Shown in pieces: positions 33,432 to 42,702 of a stretch of 64,000 nt of DNA; positions within the stretch are counted from its first letter, which is position 1, and every line of letters begins with the position of its first letter. The notes below the pieces were generated by a model. It worked only from the letters and a program-made list of their open reading frames with translations. It did no database searches and was not told the DNA's origin. The stretch is taken from positions 186,001 through 250,000 of the forward strand of contig CAWUEW020000002.1 in assembly GCA_963921255.3 (NCBI GenBank), in the 5' to 3' direction. This stretch comes from JANSYL01 sp963921255. GTDB lineage: Bacteria > Pseudomonadota > Alphaproteobacteria > Rhodobacterales > Rhodobacteraceae. The position numbers and the translations under genes are program-made.

Positions 33432-35102
33432 TTACGCTTCCCAGTACATGGTGCGCGGATCGACCACTTGGCTCAGATGGGCCATGGCCCCGCCAAGGTT
33501 GGTTTTCCGACCGTTGTAAAGCGACCGCCAGTAGGGCTGGATGGTTACCCCTTCGTCTTGCATGATGCGCTGCACGCCCGCCATCACCTCGCGGCGCGCG
33601 GCCGGGTCGGCGGTCCGGATGGCCTGCGCGATCAGGGCGTCCATTTCGGCATTGGCCACACCGGTTTCGTTCCAGACCGCACCCGAAACATAGGCGACCG
33701 AGAACAGCTGCACGGCCAGCGGGCGGTGCGCCCAGATCGTGACCGAGAACGGGTAGCCGTCCCAATCGTTCCAGAAGCTCGAAGATGGAATGATCACCCG
33801 CTCGACCTGGAACCCCGCATCGCGCAGCTGTGCGGCACAGGCGTCGGCGGTGTCGCGTGTGAAGCCCGCGTCGAGCGATGTCAGCTCGTGCACGAAATCC
33901 ATCATCCCCGCCTCTTCCATCAGGGCCTGCGCGGCCGCAACGTCACGCGAGATGATCGGCATGGGGGAATACTCGGGCTGAACCGGCGCAACATGGTGGT
34001 TCTCGCCAACCGTGCCTTGCCCGTTCTGACCGAGATCCAACAGCGTTTGGTTGTCGACGCCCAGGGCAAGCGCCCGCCGGACGCGGGCGTCGGCATAGGG
34101 CTGAATGTCGCCCATCACGGCTTCCTGGTTCGGGCGGATCACAACCGTCGACGAGGTCGAGACCTCATCCGCTGTCCAGTCTTCCAGCGCGTTGAAGATA
34201 TCCACGAAATCGCCTTCCAGCGCGTAGATATGGTCAATCTCGTCCGACTCCGCCGCGGCCAGCCAGGCGATCGGATCTTCGCCATAGTCGACGAAAATCA
34301 CGCGATCCATGTAGGCGCCGTTGCCCTCGTTCCACCAGGTGTGATCTTCGTTCCGCACCATTTCTGCCCGAACCCCGACTTCGTAAGAGGTCGGAATGTA
34401 GGGACCGGTCCCAATCGGGTTCGAGATCATCTCGGCCGCATTGAAACTTTGGTGAACCATGGCGGCCTGATAGTCGGCAAGGTTCGGCACAACCGCCACG
34501 TCCGGTTCGGACAGATTCAGGCGGACGGTCAAATCGTCGACCACCTCAATCGCGCCGGGCCGCGCCATATTGGTTTCGGAATCACGAAGGGCATTGAAGC
34601 GCTGCGCCAATGCATTGCCCTCGATCGACCCGTCGCACATGCGGGTGATGTTGAACGCCACGTCAGCCGCGGTGAACGGGTCGCCATTGTTCCAGGTCAC
34701 CCCCGGACGAACGAACAGCGTATAGGTCGACGCATCGTCAGAAACCTCCCACCCTTCGAGCAACACGCCTTCGAACGTGCCGTCGTTGTTGTACTGGATC
34801 AGGTATTCGAGCCAGCCACGGGCGAAATTCGCCAGCGTGATGAAGTCGAAGGTGACCGGGTCTTTCATGGCGCGAATGACGCCCTGCACACGCACGGTGC
34901 CGCCCATCGTTGGCGCAGCCTGGGCGTGAGCCGGGGCGGTCATGCCCAACATGCCGTAGGCCGTCGCGGCTGTTGCGCCGAAAATGCTCGCCGTCGAGAT
35001 AAACTCGCGCCGTGTCATGTCACAGGTCGACGTTCGAACGGCGTCTGCAGCTGAGTGAAGATGCGCCGGCAACTCACCGGCGTTGCGATAGGTCATGGGC
35101 AT
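33432..35102 (-). CDS. ABC transporter substrate-binding protein, family 5 (peptide/opine/nickel type), Tat-exported
   Basis: 556-aa periplasmic binding protein. A twin-arginine signal 'MTRREFISTASIFGATAATAYG' is preceded by a 27-residue N-terminal extension; 'APAHAQA' is a likely cleavage site. The mature part has family-5 features 'LLEGWEVSDDASTYTLFVRPGVTWNNGDPFTAADV' (split in view) and 'IGTGPYIPTSYEVGVRAEMVRNEDHTWW'. The start at 35102 follows AGGGAGGG; an ATG at 35096 is equally possible. No dpp/opp permease or ATPase genes adjoin it, so it is either an orphan receptor or serves a transporter encoded elsewhere. The ligand is unknown; family members bind peptides, opines, glutathione, nickel or sugars. 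Confidence 0.87.
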   Translation of the reverse strand: MPMTYRNAGELPAHLHSAADAVRTSTCDMTRREFISTASIFGATAATAYGMLGMTAPAHAQAAPTMGGTVRVQGVIRAMKDPVTFDFITLANFARGWLEYLIQYNNDGTFEGVLLEGWEVSDDASTYTLFVRPGVTWNNGDPFTAADVAFNITRMCDGSIEGNALAQRFNALRDSETNMARPGAIEVVDDLTVRLNLSEPDVAVVPNLADYQAAMVHQSFNAAEMISNPIGTGPYIPTSYEVGVRAEMVRNEDHTWWNEGNGAYMDRVIFVDYGEDPIAWLAAAESDEIDHIYALEGDFVDIFNALEDWTADEVSTSSTVVIRPNQEAVMGDIQPYADARVRRALALGVDNQTLLDLGQNGQGTVGENHHVAPVQPEYSPMPIISRDVAAAQALMEEAGMMDFVHELTSLDAGFTRDTADACAAQLRDAGFQVERVIIPSSSFWNDWDGYPFSVTIWAHRPLAVQLFSVAYVSGAVWNETGVANAEMDALIAQAIRTADPAARREVMAGVQRIMQDEGVTIQPYWRSLYNGRKTNLGGAMAHLSQVVDPRTMYWEA

Positions 35103-35375
35103 GGGTGGCCCTCCCTGGCAAATGGCGCCGGTCTGACGGCGCGGAGTGTCAATAAGAGTGCGAAGTCCCGTTGGATGATCTCCCCGGGATCGCGTGGCCC
35201 TAATGACTGTGCCAGAGTCCTTGCGACGGTAGTCCCCGTGCCACCTGTCTGGCAACAACAACCTGCGCCCTATCGAACGCAGGCGCCGCGCCCACGTTCG
35301 ATGATTAATTCTTGGGCGCACATGCTGGCGTCCAATCCATTGCGCGAAGCCGAGACGGACCGGGGTCGCCGCGCC

Positions 35376-36494
35376 CTATCCTTTCACCGCCAATTGAGGG
35401 GACACTACGTCGATGCCGAGGGCTTTGCCCACGGCATAGTAGGTCAGGTGCCCGTCATGGACGTTGAGACCATTCAAAAGATGAGGGTCGTCCAGACAGG
35501 CTTGCCGCCATCCCTTGTCTGCAATCGCCAACATGAAGGGCATCGTTGCGTTGGTCAGTGCGATGGTCGAGGTCCGCGCGACGGCGCCCGGCATGTTCGC
35601 CACACAGTAATGCATGATCCCATCCACATCATAAATCGGGTCTTCATGGGTTGTTGGGCGCGAGGTTTCGAAACACCCACCCTGATCAATGGCAACATCG
35701 ACGATCGCTGCCCCCGGCTTCATCGAAGACAGCTGCGCGCGGGTCACCAGCTTTGGCGCAGCGGCCCCCGGGATCAGGACGGCGCCCACAACAAGATCAG
35801 CCTCGGCCACAAGCTCGGCCGTTGCAGCCGCGCTGGCGTAGCGATTGCGAAACTGGGTGGCGAAAACGTCATCAAGGTACCGAAGGCGTGGCAAGGATCG
35901 ATCCAGGACCGTGACATCGGCCCCCATTCCGGCCGCCACGCGCGCCGCATGGGTGCCCACGACGCCGCCGCCAATCACGACCACTTTGGCCGGGCCGACC
36001 CCCGGCACCCCACCCATCAGGACGCCGCGACCACCATTTGCCTTTTGCAGGGTCCACGCCCCCACTTGCGGGGCAAGCCGCCCCGCGACTTCGGACATAG
36101 GTGCGAGCAGGGGCAACCCGCCGGCCTGATCGGTCACCGTTTCGTAGGCGATGCAGGTTGCCCCCGAAACAAGAAGGTCACGGGTTTGATCGGGGTCCGG
36201 TGCCAAATGGAGATAGGTGAACAGCACCTGCCCCTTCCGCAACATCTGTCGCTCGGCGGCCTGGGGCTCTTTCACCTTTACGATCAGATCCGCGTCGGAA
36301 AAGACATCCGCGGCTGCCTCAGCGATGGAGGCCCCGGCCGCGATGTAGTCCGAATCCGTGAACCCCGCTCCCAGACCGGCTCCGGTCTCGACCATCACAT
36401 GGTGACCGTGTTTCACCGCTTCGCCCGCCGAGGACGGGGTAAGACCGACACGAAACTCCTGTGGCTTGATTTCCTTTGGGCATCCTATCCGCAT
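35376..36494 (-). CDS. ald: Alanine dehydrogenase
   Basis: 372-aa NAD-dependent L-alanine dehydrogenase, interconverting alanine and pyruvate plus ammonia. The N-terminal 'MRIGCPKEIKPQEFRVGLTP' block is diagnostic, with the substrate Arg and Lys (R15, and K in 'LIVKVKEP'). The catalytic His is in 'LFTYLHLAPD', and the Rossmann motif is 'VVVIGGGVVGTHAARVAAGMGADVTVLDRS' (around residue 165-195, read in two parts). The start at 36494 has GGGAGGG upstream; the frame is open another 78 bp but lacks support. It follows the Lrp/AsnC gene on the same strand and may share its control, fitting the amino-acid-catabolic character of the putA neighbourhood. Confidence 0.92.
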   Translation of the reverse strand: MRIGCPKEIKPQEFRVGLTPSSAGEAVKHGHHVMVETGAGLGAGFTDSDYIAAGASIAEAAADVFSDADLIVKVKEPQAAERQMLRKGQVLFTYLHLAPDPDQTRDLLVSGATCIAYETVTDQAGGLPLLAPMSEVAGRLAPQVGAWTLQKANGGRGVLMGGVPGVGPAKVVVIGGGVVGTHAARVAAGMGADVTVLDRSLPRLRYLDDVFATQFRNRYASAAATAELVAEADLVVGAVLIPGAAAPKLVTRAQLSSMKPGAAIVDVAIDQGGCFETSRPTTHEDPIYDVDGIMHYCVANMPGAVARTSTIALTNATMPFMLAIADKGWRQACLDDPHLLNGLNVHDGHLTYYAVGKALGIDVVSPQLAVKG

Positions 36495-36589
36495 GCCAAG
36501 CCCTCCCTTTTGGGGGCCGCGGAATGGCAGGCCCCGCTGCCCCGACGATACGGACGCCCCTCGACGATGCAAGCGCCGCGCGCCGATCC

Positions 36590-37060
36590 TCAGACATGCA
36601 TGACGCCCACATCCAAAACGCTTTCCATCGAGACGTAGGTGGACGTGGAGGCCAGGTGGGGCAATTGGGAAATCTGTTCGCCAAGAACGCGCCGGTAATC
36701 CGCGATGTCGCCCGTGCGCACCTTCAAAAGGTAGTCAAACCCACCCGCGATCATATGGCAGGATTCCACCTCGGGAATCTCCCGGACGGCCTGATTGAAG
36801 TCGCGCAAGGATCGCTCCCGCGTGTCGGACAGCTTCACCTCGAGAAAGGCCACATGTTCCCGCCCGAGCTTTTGCGCGGACAGTTCAGCGCGATATCCGG
36901 TGATGACCCCAAGGGCCTCCAACCGCTTCACGCGGGCTGTCACCGGTGTTTTGGACAGCCCGACGCGCTGACCCAGTGCGGTCATCGAGATCCGACCATC
37001 TGTTGCCAGGACCGCCAGAATGCGATGGTCCAATCCGTCTATCTCTATCCTATCAGACAC
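36590..37060 (-). CDS. putR: Lrp/AsnC-family transcriptional regulator, probably PutR
   Basis: 156 aa. An N-terminal helix-turn-helix ('LDHRILAVLATDGRISMTALGQRVGLSKTPVTARVKRLEALGVI', about residues 9-53) is followed by a RAM/AsnC effector domain ('HVAFLEVKLSD' to the C-terminus). The start is GTG with TAGGAAA upstream. It is divergent from putA with 116 bp between the starts, the standard position of PutR, the proline-responsive activator of putA in alphaproteobacteria whose PutA lacks a DNA-binding domain. The ald gene follows on the same strand, so a role at ald is also possible. The symbol rests on context. Confidence 0.85.
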   Translation of the reverse strand: MSDRIEIDGLDHRILAVLATDGRISMTALGQRVGLSKTPVTARVKRLEALGVITGYRAELSAQKLGREHVAFLEVKLSDTRERSLRDFNQAVREIPEVESCHMIAGGFDYLLKVRTGDIADYRRVLGEQISQLPHLASTSTYVSMESVLDVGVMHV

Positions 37061-37176
37061 ACTATTTTCCTATCTTTCTGTCAAAACTTGAACGAAAGGC
37101 CTTCTGATCCTGCAATTAAAGGCAAAAAGACCATTCGGTATAGCCTAAAATTGCGTCAGAAATAGGAGCGCGCCAC

Positions 37177-40100
37177 ATGATCCAAATCGATCCGGTCTGG
37201 GACCAAAACAAACGCTGTGATGAAACCACGCTCATCGACCAGCTCGTGCATATGGCCGCGCTGGATGCGACGACCCGCGCCGCGATTGTCACGGAGGCCA
37301 GTGCACTGGTCGAGAAGATCCGAGCCGCCTCCCACCCCGGGTTGATGGAGGTGTTTCTTGCCGAATACGGTCTTTCGACCGACGAGGGCGTGGCGCTGAT
37401 GTGCCTGGCCGAGGCCCTTCTGAGGGTTCCGGATCCAACAACCATCGACGCGTTGATTGAGGACAAGATCGCCCCGTCGGACTGGTCATCGCATTTGGGT
37501 CAATCAAGCTCTCCGCTCGTGAACGCGTCGACATGGGGCCTTCTGCTGACCGGGCGCGTTCTGGATGAGGCCGAACCGGGCATTGCCGGCACGCTTCGGA
37601 CCATGGTCCGACGCCTTGGGGAACCCGTCATTCGCACCGCTGTCAGCGCAGCCATCAAGCAGATGGGCCGACAGTTCGTTCTGGGTGAGGATATCGGCGC
37701 TGCCATGCAGCGGGCCCGCGGGATGGAGGCCAAGGGCTACACCTATTCTTATGACATGTTGGGCGAGGCCGCGATGACGGCGGCGGACGCGGCCCGATAT
37801 GCACGTGCCTACAGCGATGCGATCACCGAAATTTCCAAAGCCTGCAGTGGCACAGATATCACCGCGAACCCTGGGATCTCCGTCAAACTCTCTGCCCTGC
37901 ATCCCCGCTATGAGGTCGCCAAAACCGACAGCGTGATGGCCGAGCTGGTCCCTGTTCTGACCAAGCTGGCAAGGCAGGCCGCCCGCGCAGGTATGGGGCT
38001 GAATATCGACGCGGAGGAGGCCGACCGGCTCGGACTGTCCCTCAAGGTGATCGAAGCGACACTGGCCCACCCCGATCTGTCCGGGTGGGATGGGTTTGGC
38101 GTTGTCGTTCAGGCCTACGGACGGCGGGCGGGCGATGTGATCGACGGCCTCTATGAGATGTCCAAAGCGCACGATCGGCGGATTATGGTGCGGTTGGTCA
38201 AGGGCGCGTATTGGGACACGGAAATCAAGCATGCCCAGGTGCAGGGGCTGGTCGACTTTCCGGTGTTCACCCGCAAGTCCGCCACGGATGTCAGTTATAT
38301 CGCTCTGGCGCGCAAACTCTTCGGGATGACGGATCGGATTTATCCGCAATTCGCCACCCACAACGCACATTCGGTGGCCGCGGTGCTGGAGATGGCCGAC
38401 AGCCTGCCAACAACCGCGTTCGAGTTCCAACGCTTGCACGGCATGGGCGAGGCCCTGCACGATATCGTTCTGGCCGATGCAGGCACGCGGTGCCGCATTT
38501 ACGCACCGGTAGGCGCGCATCGCGACCTTCTGGCCTACCTTGTGCGCCGGCTGCTCGAGAACGGCGCGAATTCGTCTTTTGTAAACCAGATCGTCGACAC
38601 GACCGTCCCGGCGCGTGTCGTAGCGGCCTGTCCGTTCGACGCACTGGCCAAGGACATGGCCAATCCGAAGGGCCTGCCCACCGGACCCAACCTGTTCGCG
38701 CCCGAACGGCAGAATGCGGCGGGGTTCGATTTGAACGACGTCACCGACCTGACGCGCATCGACAAGGCCCGCGTGCGACCCGGGGCACTTTCGGTCGGAC
38801 CCATTTTGGCGGGAGAGCCCGCGCAAGGCGAAACCGACCCGATCCTGAACCCCAGCACCGGCGCGGTGATCGGGCACGCAACCTTGGCGTCCGAGGCCGA
38901 CGTCGAAACGGCCCTGGCCAACGCGGCCCCCTGGACCGCGCCCGTGGCCGAGCGGGTGGAGGTTCTGCGGCGTGCGGCCGATCTGTACGAGGCCGGGTTT
39001 GGGGAGGCCTTTGCGCTCTTGGCCGTTGAAGCAGGCAAAACGCTGGCGGATGCGGTCGCGGAGCTGCGCGAAGCCGTCGATTTCCTGCGCTACTATGCCA
39101 GCCAGGCAGAAACACTCCAGGCCCTGGCACGCGGCGTTTTCACCTGCATCAGCCCGTGGAACTTTCCGCTCGCGATCTTCAGCGGCCAGATTGCGGCGGC
39201 GCTCGCTGCGGGCAATGCTGTCTTGGCGAAACCGGCGGAAACCACGCCGGCCATTGCCGCGTGGGCGGTCCGCCTGCTTCACACGGCGGGTGTTCCGCGC
39301 CACGCCCTGCAACTTCTGCCGGGGGCAGGTCACAGCGTCGGCGCCCGGCTGACCTCAGACGCCCGCGTCGATGGGGTCGCTTTCACCGGTTCGACCGCGA
39401 CGGCCCGGCGCATTCAGGCCGCGATGTCCGCCGGGTGCGCGCCCGGTGCGCCGCTGATCGCAGAAACGGGTGGCCTGAACGCCATGATCGTGGACAGCAC
39501 GGCCCTCCCGGAACAGGCGATCCGCGACATTGTCGTCTCAGCCTTTCAGTCGGCCGGTCAACGCTGTTCGGCCTTGCGCTGCCTGTATGTTCAAGACGAC
39601 ATCGCAGCCTCCTTCCTCGACCTGCTGACCGGCGCCATGGACGAGCTGACCCTTGGCGATCCTTGGGACATAACAACCGATGTCGGGCCCATCATCACTG
39701 AAGGCGCGGCGTCTCAGATCAATGCCTATATCGAGACTGCCGCGCGCGAAGGCCGCCTTCTCCACCAAGTGGCCGCCCCCCGAACAGGTGCGTTCGTGGC
39801 CCCTGCCCTGATCCGTGTCTCTGGCATCGAGGCGCTTGCCGAAGAGGTCTTCGGCCCCGTGTTGCACGTGGCGACGTTCAAGGCGCAGGACATCGACCGC
39901 GTGGTCGAGGCCGTGAACGCAACGGGTTGCGGGCTGACCTTTGGTTTGCACACCCGCATCGACGATCGTGTGCAGGCCATCGCCGACGCCGTTCAGGCCG
40001 GAAATGTTTATGCCAACCGCAACCAGATTGGGGCCATCGTCGGCAGCCAGCCCTTTGGGGGCGAAGGGCTGTCCGGCACGGGACCCAAGGCCGGCGGGCC

Positions 40101-40632
40101 ACACTATCTGGCGCGCTTCACTGTCGCGTCCGCGCCCGCCGCAACGACCGACTGGACGGGCGACGCCGATCTGGATCGGCTGGCCACCGATCTACGCGCT
40201 GGTGCCCAACCTCCAAAACCGGGGACCGTCCAAACCTTGCCGGGCCCGACGGGCGAATTGAACCGGTTGAGCACGCTTCCACGCGCCCCAGTGCTTTGTG
40301 CAGGCCCGGGCGCCGCGGCGGCGGCCGCGCAGGAGGCCGCAATCGAAGCGCTCGGTGGGCGCGCTGTACTGACCGGTGGCACGCTGTCCCCGGAGGCTTT
40401 GGTGGATTTACCGCCCTTCGGCGGCGTTCTTTGGTGGGGGGATACCGACACGGGCCGGGCCATTGCATCGGCGTTGGCCCGCCGGGACGGCCCCATCGTA
40501 CCCGTGATCACCGGGTATCCAGACAAGGCCCATGCCTGCCTCGAGCGTCACCTCTGTGTGGATACCACCGCGGCGGGGGGCAATGCCGGACTGCTCGCCG
40601 GACCGCCCGCCGCCCATTCCGAGGCCGCCTAA
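37177..40632 (+). CDS. putA: Bifunctional proline dehydrogenase / L-glutamate-gamma-semialdehyde dehydrogenase, PutA
   Basis: 1,151-aa enzyme oxidising proline to glutamate on the membrane periphery. The proline dehydrogenase barrel (about residues 80-480) shows 'MVRLVKGAYWDTEIKHAQ', 'PQFATHNAHSVAAVLEM' and 'FEFQRLHGMGEALHD'. The aldehyde dehydrogenase domain (about 550-1000) has 'FTCISPWNFPLAIFSGQIAAALAAGN' (read in two parts), the Glu in 'LIAETGGLNAMIVD' and the catalytic Cys797 in 'SAGQRCSALR'. There is no N-terminal ribbon-helix-helix domain, so PutA is not its own repressor, consistent with the adjacent PutR-like gene. A C-terminal region of about 130 residues follows the dehydrogenase domain. 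TAGGAG precedes the ATG. The 609-codon frame on the opposite strand inside this gene is a shadow. Confidence 0.96.
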   Translation: MIQIDPVWDQNKRCDETTLIDQLVHMAALDATTRAAIVTEASALVEKIRAASHPGLMEVFLAEYGLSTDEGVALMCLAEALLRVPDPTTIDALIEDKIAPSDWSSHLGQSSSPLVNASTWGLLLTGRVLDEAEPGIAGTLRTMVRRLGEPVIRTAVSAAIKQMGRQFVLGEDIGAAMQRARGMEAKGYTYSYDMLGEAAMTAADAARYARAYSDAITEISKACSGTDITANPGISVKLSALHPRYEVAKTDSVMAELVPVLTKLARQAARAGMGLNIDAEEADRLGLSLKVIEATLAHPDLSGWDGFGVVVQAYGRRAGDVIDGLYEMSKAHDRRIMVRLVKGAYWDTEIKHAQVQGLVDFPVFTRKSATDVSYIALARKLFGMTDRIYPQFATHNAHSVAAVLEMADSLPTTAFEFQRLHGMGEALHDIVLADAGTRCRIYAPVGAHRDLLAYLVRRLLENGANSSFVNQIVDTTVPARVVAACPFDALAKDMANPKGLPTGPNLFAPERQNAAGFDLNDVTDLTRIDKARVRPGALSVGPILAGEPAQGETDPILNPSTGAVIGHATLASEADVETALANAAPWTAPVAERVEVLRRAADLYEAGFGEAFALLAVEAGKTLADAVAELREAVDFLRYYASQAETLQALARGVFTCISPWNFPLAIFSGQIAAALAAGNAVLAKPAETTPAIAAWAVRLLHTAGVPRHALQLLPGAGHSVGARLTSDARVDGVAFTGSTATARRIQAAMSAGCAPGAPLIAETGGLNAMIVDSTALPEQAIRDIVVSAFQSAGQRCSALRCLYVQDDIAASFLDLLTGAMDELTLGDPWDITTDVGPIITEGAASQINAYIETAAREGRLLHQVAAPRTGAFVAPALIRVSGIEALAEEVFGPVLHVATFKAQDIDRVVEAVNATGCGLTFGLHTRIDDRVQAIADAVQAGNVYANRNQIGAIVGSQPFGGEGLSGTGPKAGGPHYLARFTVASAPAATTDWTGDADLDRLATDLRAGAQPPKPGTVQTLPGPTGELNRLSTLPRAPVLCAGPGAAAAAAQEAAIEALGGRAVLTGGTLSPEALVDLPPFGGVLWWGDTDTGRAIASALARRDGPIVPVITGYPDKAHACLERHLCVDTTAAGGNAGLLAGPPAAHSEAA

Positions 40633-40653
40633 GCCACCAAGCCGACCGCCCGT

Positions 40654-41418
40654 CTACGTGGCGTGGTCCGATCCACGCTTGGCCAAAAGGCGCATCAGGC
40701 CGGCCCATTCGGTCTGCCCGTCGTAATTGTAGTGGTCCGAGCGCGCCATCTGATCCTGATACCGGGCGACCTTTTGCGGATCGATCAGGTGCAACGCGCG
40801 ACCCATCGACAGGGTCTTGATTTGGGTCGCGCAAGTCTGGCGCAGGAAATATGCACGGAAGAAGGCCTCGGCGGCCGTTGTGCCAAGCGCGTAGTAGCCG
40901 TGATTGCGGCTGATCAGGATCTGATGCGACCCAAGGGTTTCGACGAAATGCTGACCAAACGCTTCATCTTCGTCGAACTCGTACTCGATATACCCGGTCA
41001 GATTGCCCAGATAGATCGCCGGTTGATTGAGCGGCAAAAGCCCGTCCTCGATCGAGCCGACCGCCATCACCTCCTCCTTATGGCCGTGCACAAAGAACAT
41101 GGCCTCGGGGCGCGATGCGAAGATCCATTGGCACAGGTTCTGGACCCCGTCATTCAACCAAGGCCCGTCAGGATCGACCGGACGACCATCCGGGCCAATC
41201 TTGATCATGGCAGACGCGGTCGCCTCCTCCCAGAACATGCCGTAGGGGTGGACCAGATAGTGGTCGGGCTGGTCCGGGACCCGGGCCGCGACGGCGCCAT
41301 TGGCCAGATCGGACATGCCGTAATGCGCCAGCACACGGAACGTGGCGGCGAGGTCAACACGGGCCATCCACTCCGCGTCAGAGCAAGACGTTTTGGGTGC
41401 AGCTGCGGCGATCGTCAT
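40654..41418 (-). CDS. Class II aldolase/adducin-family protein
   Basis: 254 aa, aldolase/adducin head domain. Probable zinc ligands are H111-x-H113 in 'FFVHGHKEEV' and H173 in 'ISRNHGYYALG'. The N-terminal 'DLAATFRVLAHYGMSDLANGAVAARVP' is the family's opening motif with a substrate-binding Gly/Asn region altered from the fuculose-phosphate type. It converges with putA (21 bp apart). Its ATG overlaps the stop of the upstream dioxygenase gene (ATGA), so the two proteins are translationally coupled and probably act in sequence: hydroxylation followed by retro-aldol cleavage. The substrate is unknown. Confidence 0.85.
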   Translation of the reverse strand: MTIAAAAPKTSCSDAEWMARVDLAATFRVLAHYGMSDLANGAVAARVPDQPDHYLVHPYGMFWEEATASAMIKIGPDGRPVDPDGPWLNDGVQNLCQWIFASRPEAMFFVHGHKEEVMAVGSIEDGLLPLNQPAIYLGNLTGYIEYEFDEDEAFGQHFVETLGSHQILISRNHGYYALGTTAAEAFFRAYFLRQTCATQIKTLSMGRALHLIDPQKVARYQDQMARSDHYNYDGQTEWAGLMRLLAKRGSDHAT

Positions 41419-42605
41419 GGTTCGATATCCTTGGAAAGTGACCGTTCAAGCGACCGGATCGCAGAATGCAGATCGTCCCGGTCCGAGTAGATGCCCTCGA
41501 TGAACCGAACGCCGCCTTCGGCATCGTAGCCATCCCGCCCGTGCAGCGCGCGACGGTTGTCGAAGGCCAGAAGGTCGCCCGGTCTATAGGCAAATTTCAT
41601 GAGGTATTTCGGATCCTGCGCCCGGCGCGCAAAGGCGCGGTAGCTTCGGTAGGCGCGATCCTGGTCCTCCAGCGACGCCACCAGCGGGGCCCGCAACCAC
41701 GTGTTGTAGCGAATGCCGCTGGTCCGTCCTTGCGCATCCCGCTCGATCACGGGGCCCGTGGCCTTGTAGCTCGTCGTTTTCGACCGGTTGTTGTAGGTCC
41801 AGGCGATCTCGCAGAGGGCGGCGTAGTGGTCTGGTTCCTCAAGGGCGAGGTCGGCGGCAATGCGGTAGGCGTCCGCGTAGATGCCCGCCCCGCCGCGGGT
41901 GGCGTTGGCGCGGCAGAACAAGAACTGTAGTCCGTGCGGGCATTCCCGCGTGGGCATATCGATATGCTGCATCAAGGCGTCCGAAGTGAATGCATTGCTG
42001 TTGGGATCGTCTTTGATTTCAAGCGTATACATCCGCCCGAAATTGGATTCCCGGACCGGCCCGATGCGCTCCACGATCTGCAAAAGCAGACCGTCGGAAT
42101 TCGGCAGACCTTCCAACCGGGCCACGCCGTAGTCTCGCAGCGCCGTCAACCAGGCCAGGAACACCGTCGGGTCCCGGAGGGCATCGGGCCCATTGAACGT
42201 GGGCGGTTCGGGCTGCTCGGCGGCGGTCCACAGGACGTCGGTCGACGGCGCCGATTGATCCTCAGACCAGCCGATGCCGCGCAGCCACCCCGGGTGGAAC
42301 TGGCTGCTTTCCCGCCCATGCGACCAATGGACGACAATCGCCCCGGATGGCGCAATCTCGGCCCCTTTGACCGCAAGATCGTCCGGCAAGTCCAACGGCG
42401 ACAAGGTGGTCTCGCGTGACAACGGGTGCAGCGTGCCAGGCGACGGATCGTTTTCGGCCAGCAGGAACGGGTGGTAGGAGCTAAGCTGTCCGTCATCCCA
42501 CGCGACGGCCAGCGCCCCGCTCTCGGCGCGGACGGCCGTTGGCGCAACCGTCACCGGCCAATGATAGAAATCCGGCGTGATCGGATAGTCTTCCAAGTCT
42601 TTCAT
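41415..42605 (-). CDS. Gamma-butyrobetaine / trimethyllysine dioxygenase-like 2-oxoglutarate oxygenase
   Basis: 396 aa. The N-terminal DUF971-type zinc-associated domain (about residues 20-110) includes 'ALAVAWDDGQLSSYHPFLL' and 'IVVHWSHGRESSQFHPGWLR'; it appears duplicated or extended. The C-terminal TauD-like domain has H214-x-D216 ('MQHIDMPTRE') and distal H355 ('RRALHGRDGYD'). This architecture is that of BBOX and TMLD, which hydroxylate gamma-butyrobetaine or trimethyllysine. The start at 42605 follows GGGGAAGGGG; the frame is open upstream without support. It forms a coupled pair with the class II aldolase gene and is divergent from a GlxA-type regulator like those controlling carnitine and betaine catabolism. 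Confidence 0.85.
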   Translation of the reverse strand: MKDLEDYPITPDFYHWPVTVAPTAVRAESGALAVAWDDGQLSSYHPFLLAENDPSPGTLHPLSRETTLSPLDLPDDLAVKGAEIAPSGAIVVHWSHGRESSQFHPGWLRGIGWSEDQSAPSTDVLWTAAEQPEPPTFNGPDALRDPTVFLAWLTALRDYGVARLEGLPNSDGLLLQIVERIGPVRESNFGRMYTLEIKDDPNSNAFTSDALMQHIDMPTRECPHGLQFLFCRANATRGGAGIYADAYRIAADLALEEPDHYAALCEIAWTYNNRSKTTSYKATGPVIERDAQGRTSGIRYNTWLRAPLVASLEDQDRAYRSYRAFARRAQDPKYLMKFAYRPGDLLAFDNRRALHGRDGYDAEGGVRFIEGIYSDRDDLHSAIRSLERSLSKDIEP

Positions 42606-42702
42606 CGTGGCCCCTTCCCCTGGTCCTGCAAAGATACCCCGCCACATCGCGCATGACTTGATGTAAGATGACGAAAGTCTTGCATCAGAGAACAAGCAGC
42701 CC

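Noticed and set aside
33468..35054. 528-codon plus-strand frame opposite the ABC binding-protein gene
   Set aside because: The minus strand encodes a clear Tat signal and family-5 motifs; the plus-strand frame has none.
37504..39333. 609-codon minus-strand frame inside putA
   Set aside because: PutA motifs are complete on the plus strand; the antisense product has high His/Gln/Arg/Gly content and no family resemblance. It is a shadow of high G+C codon bias.
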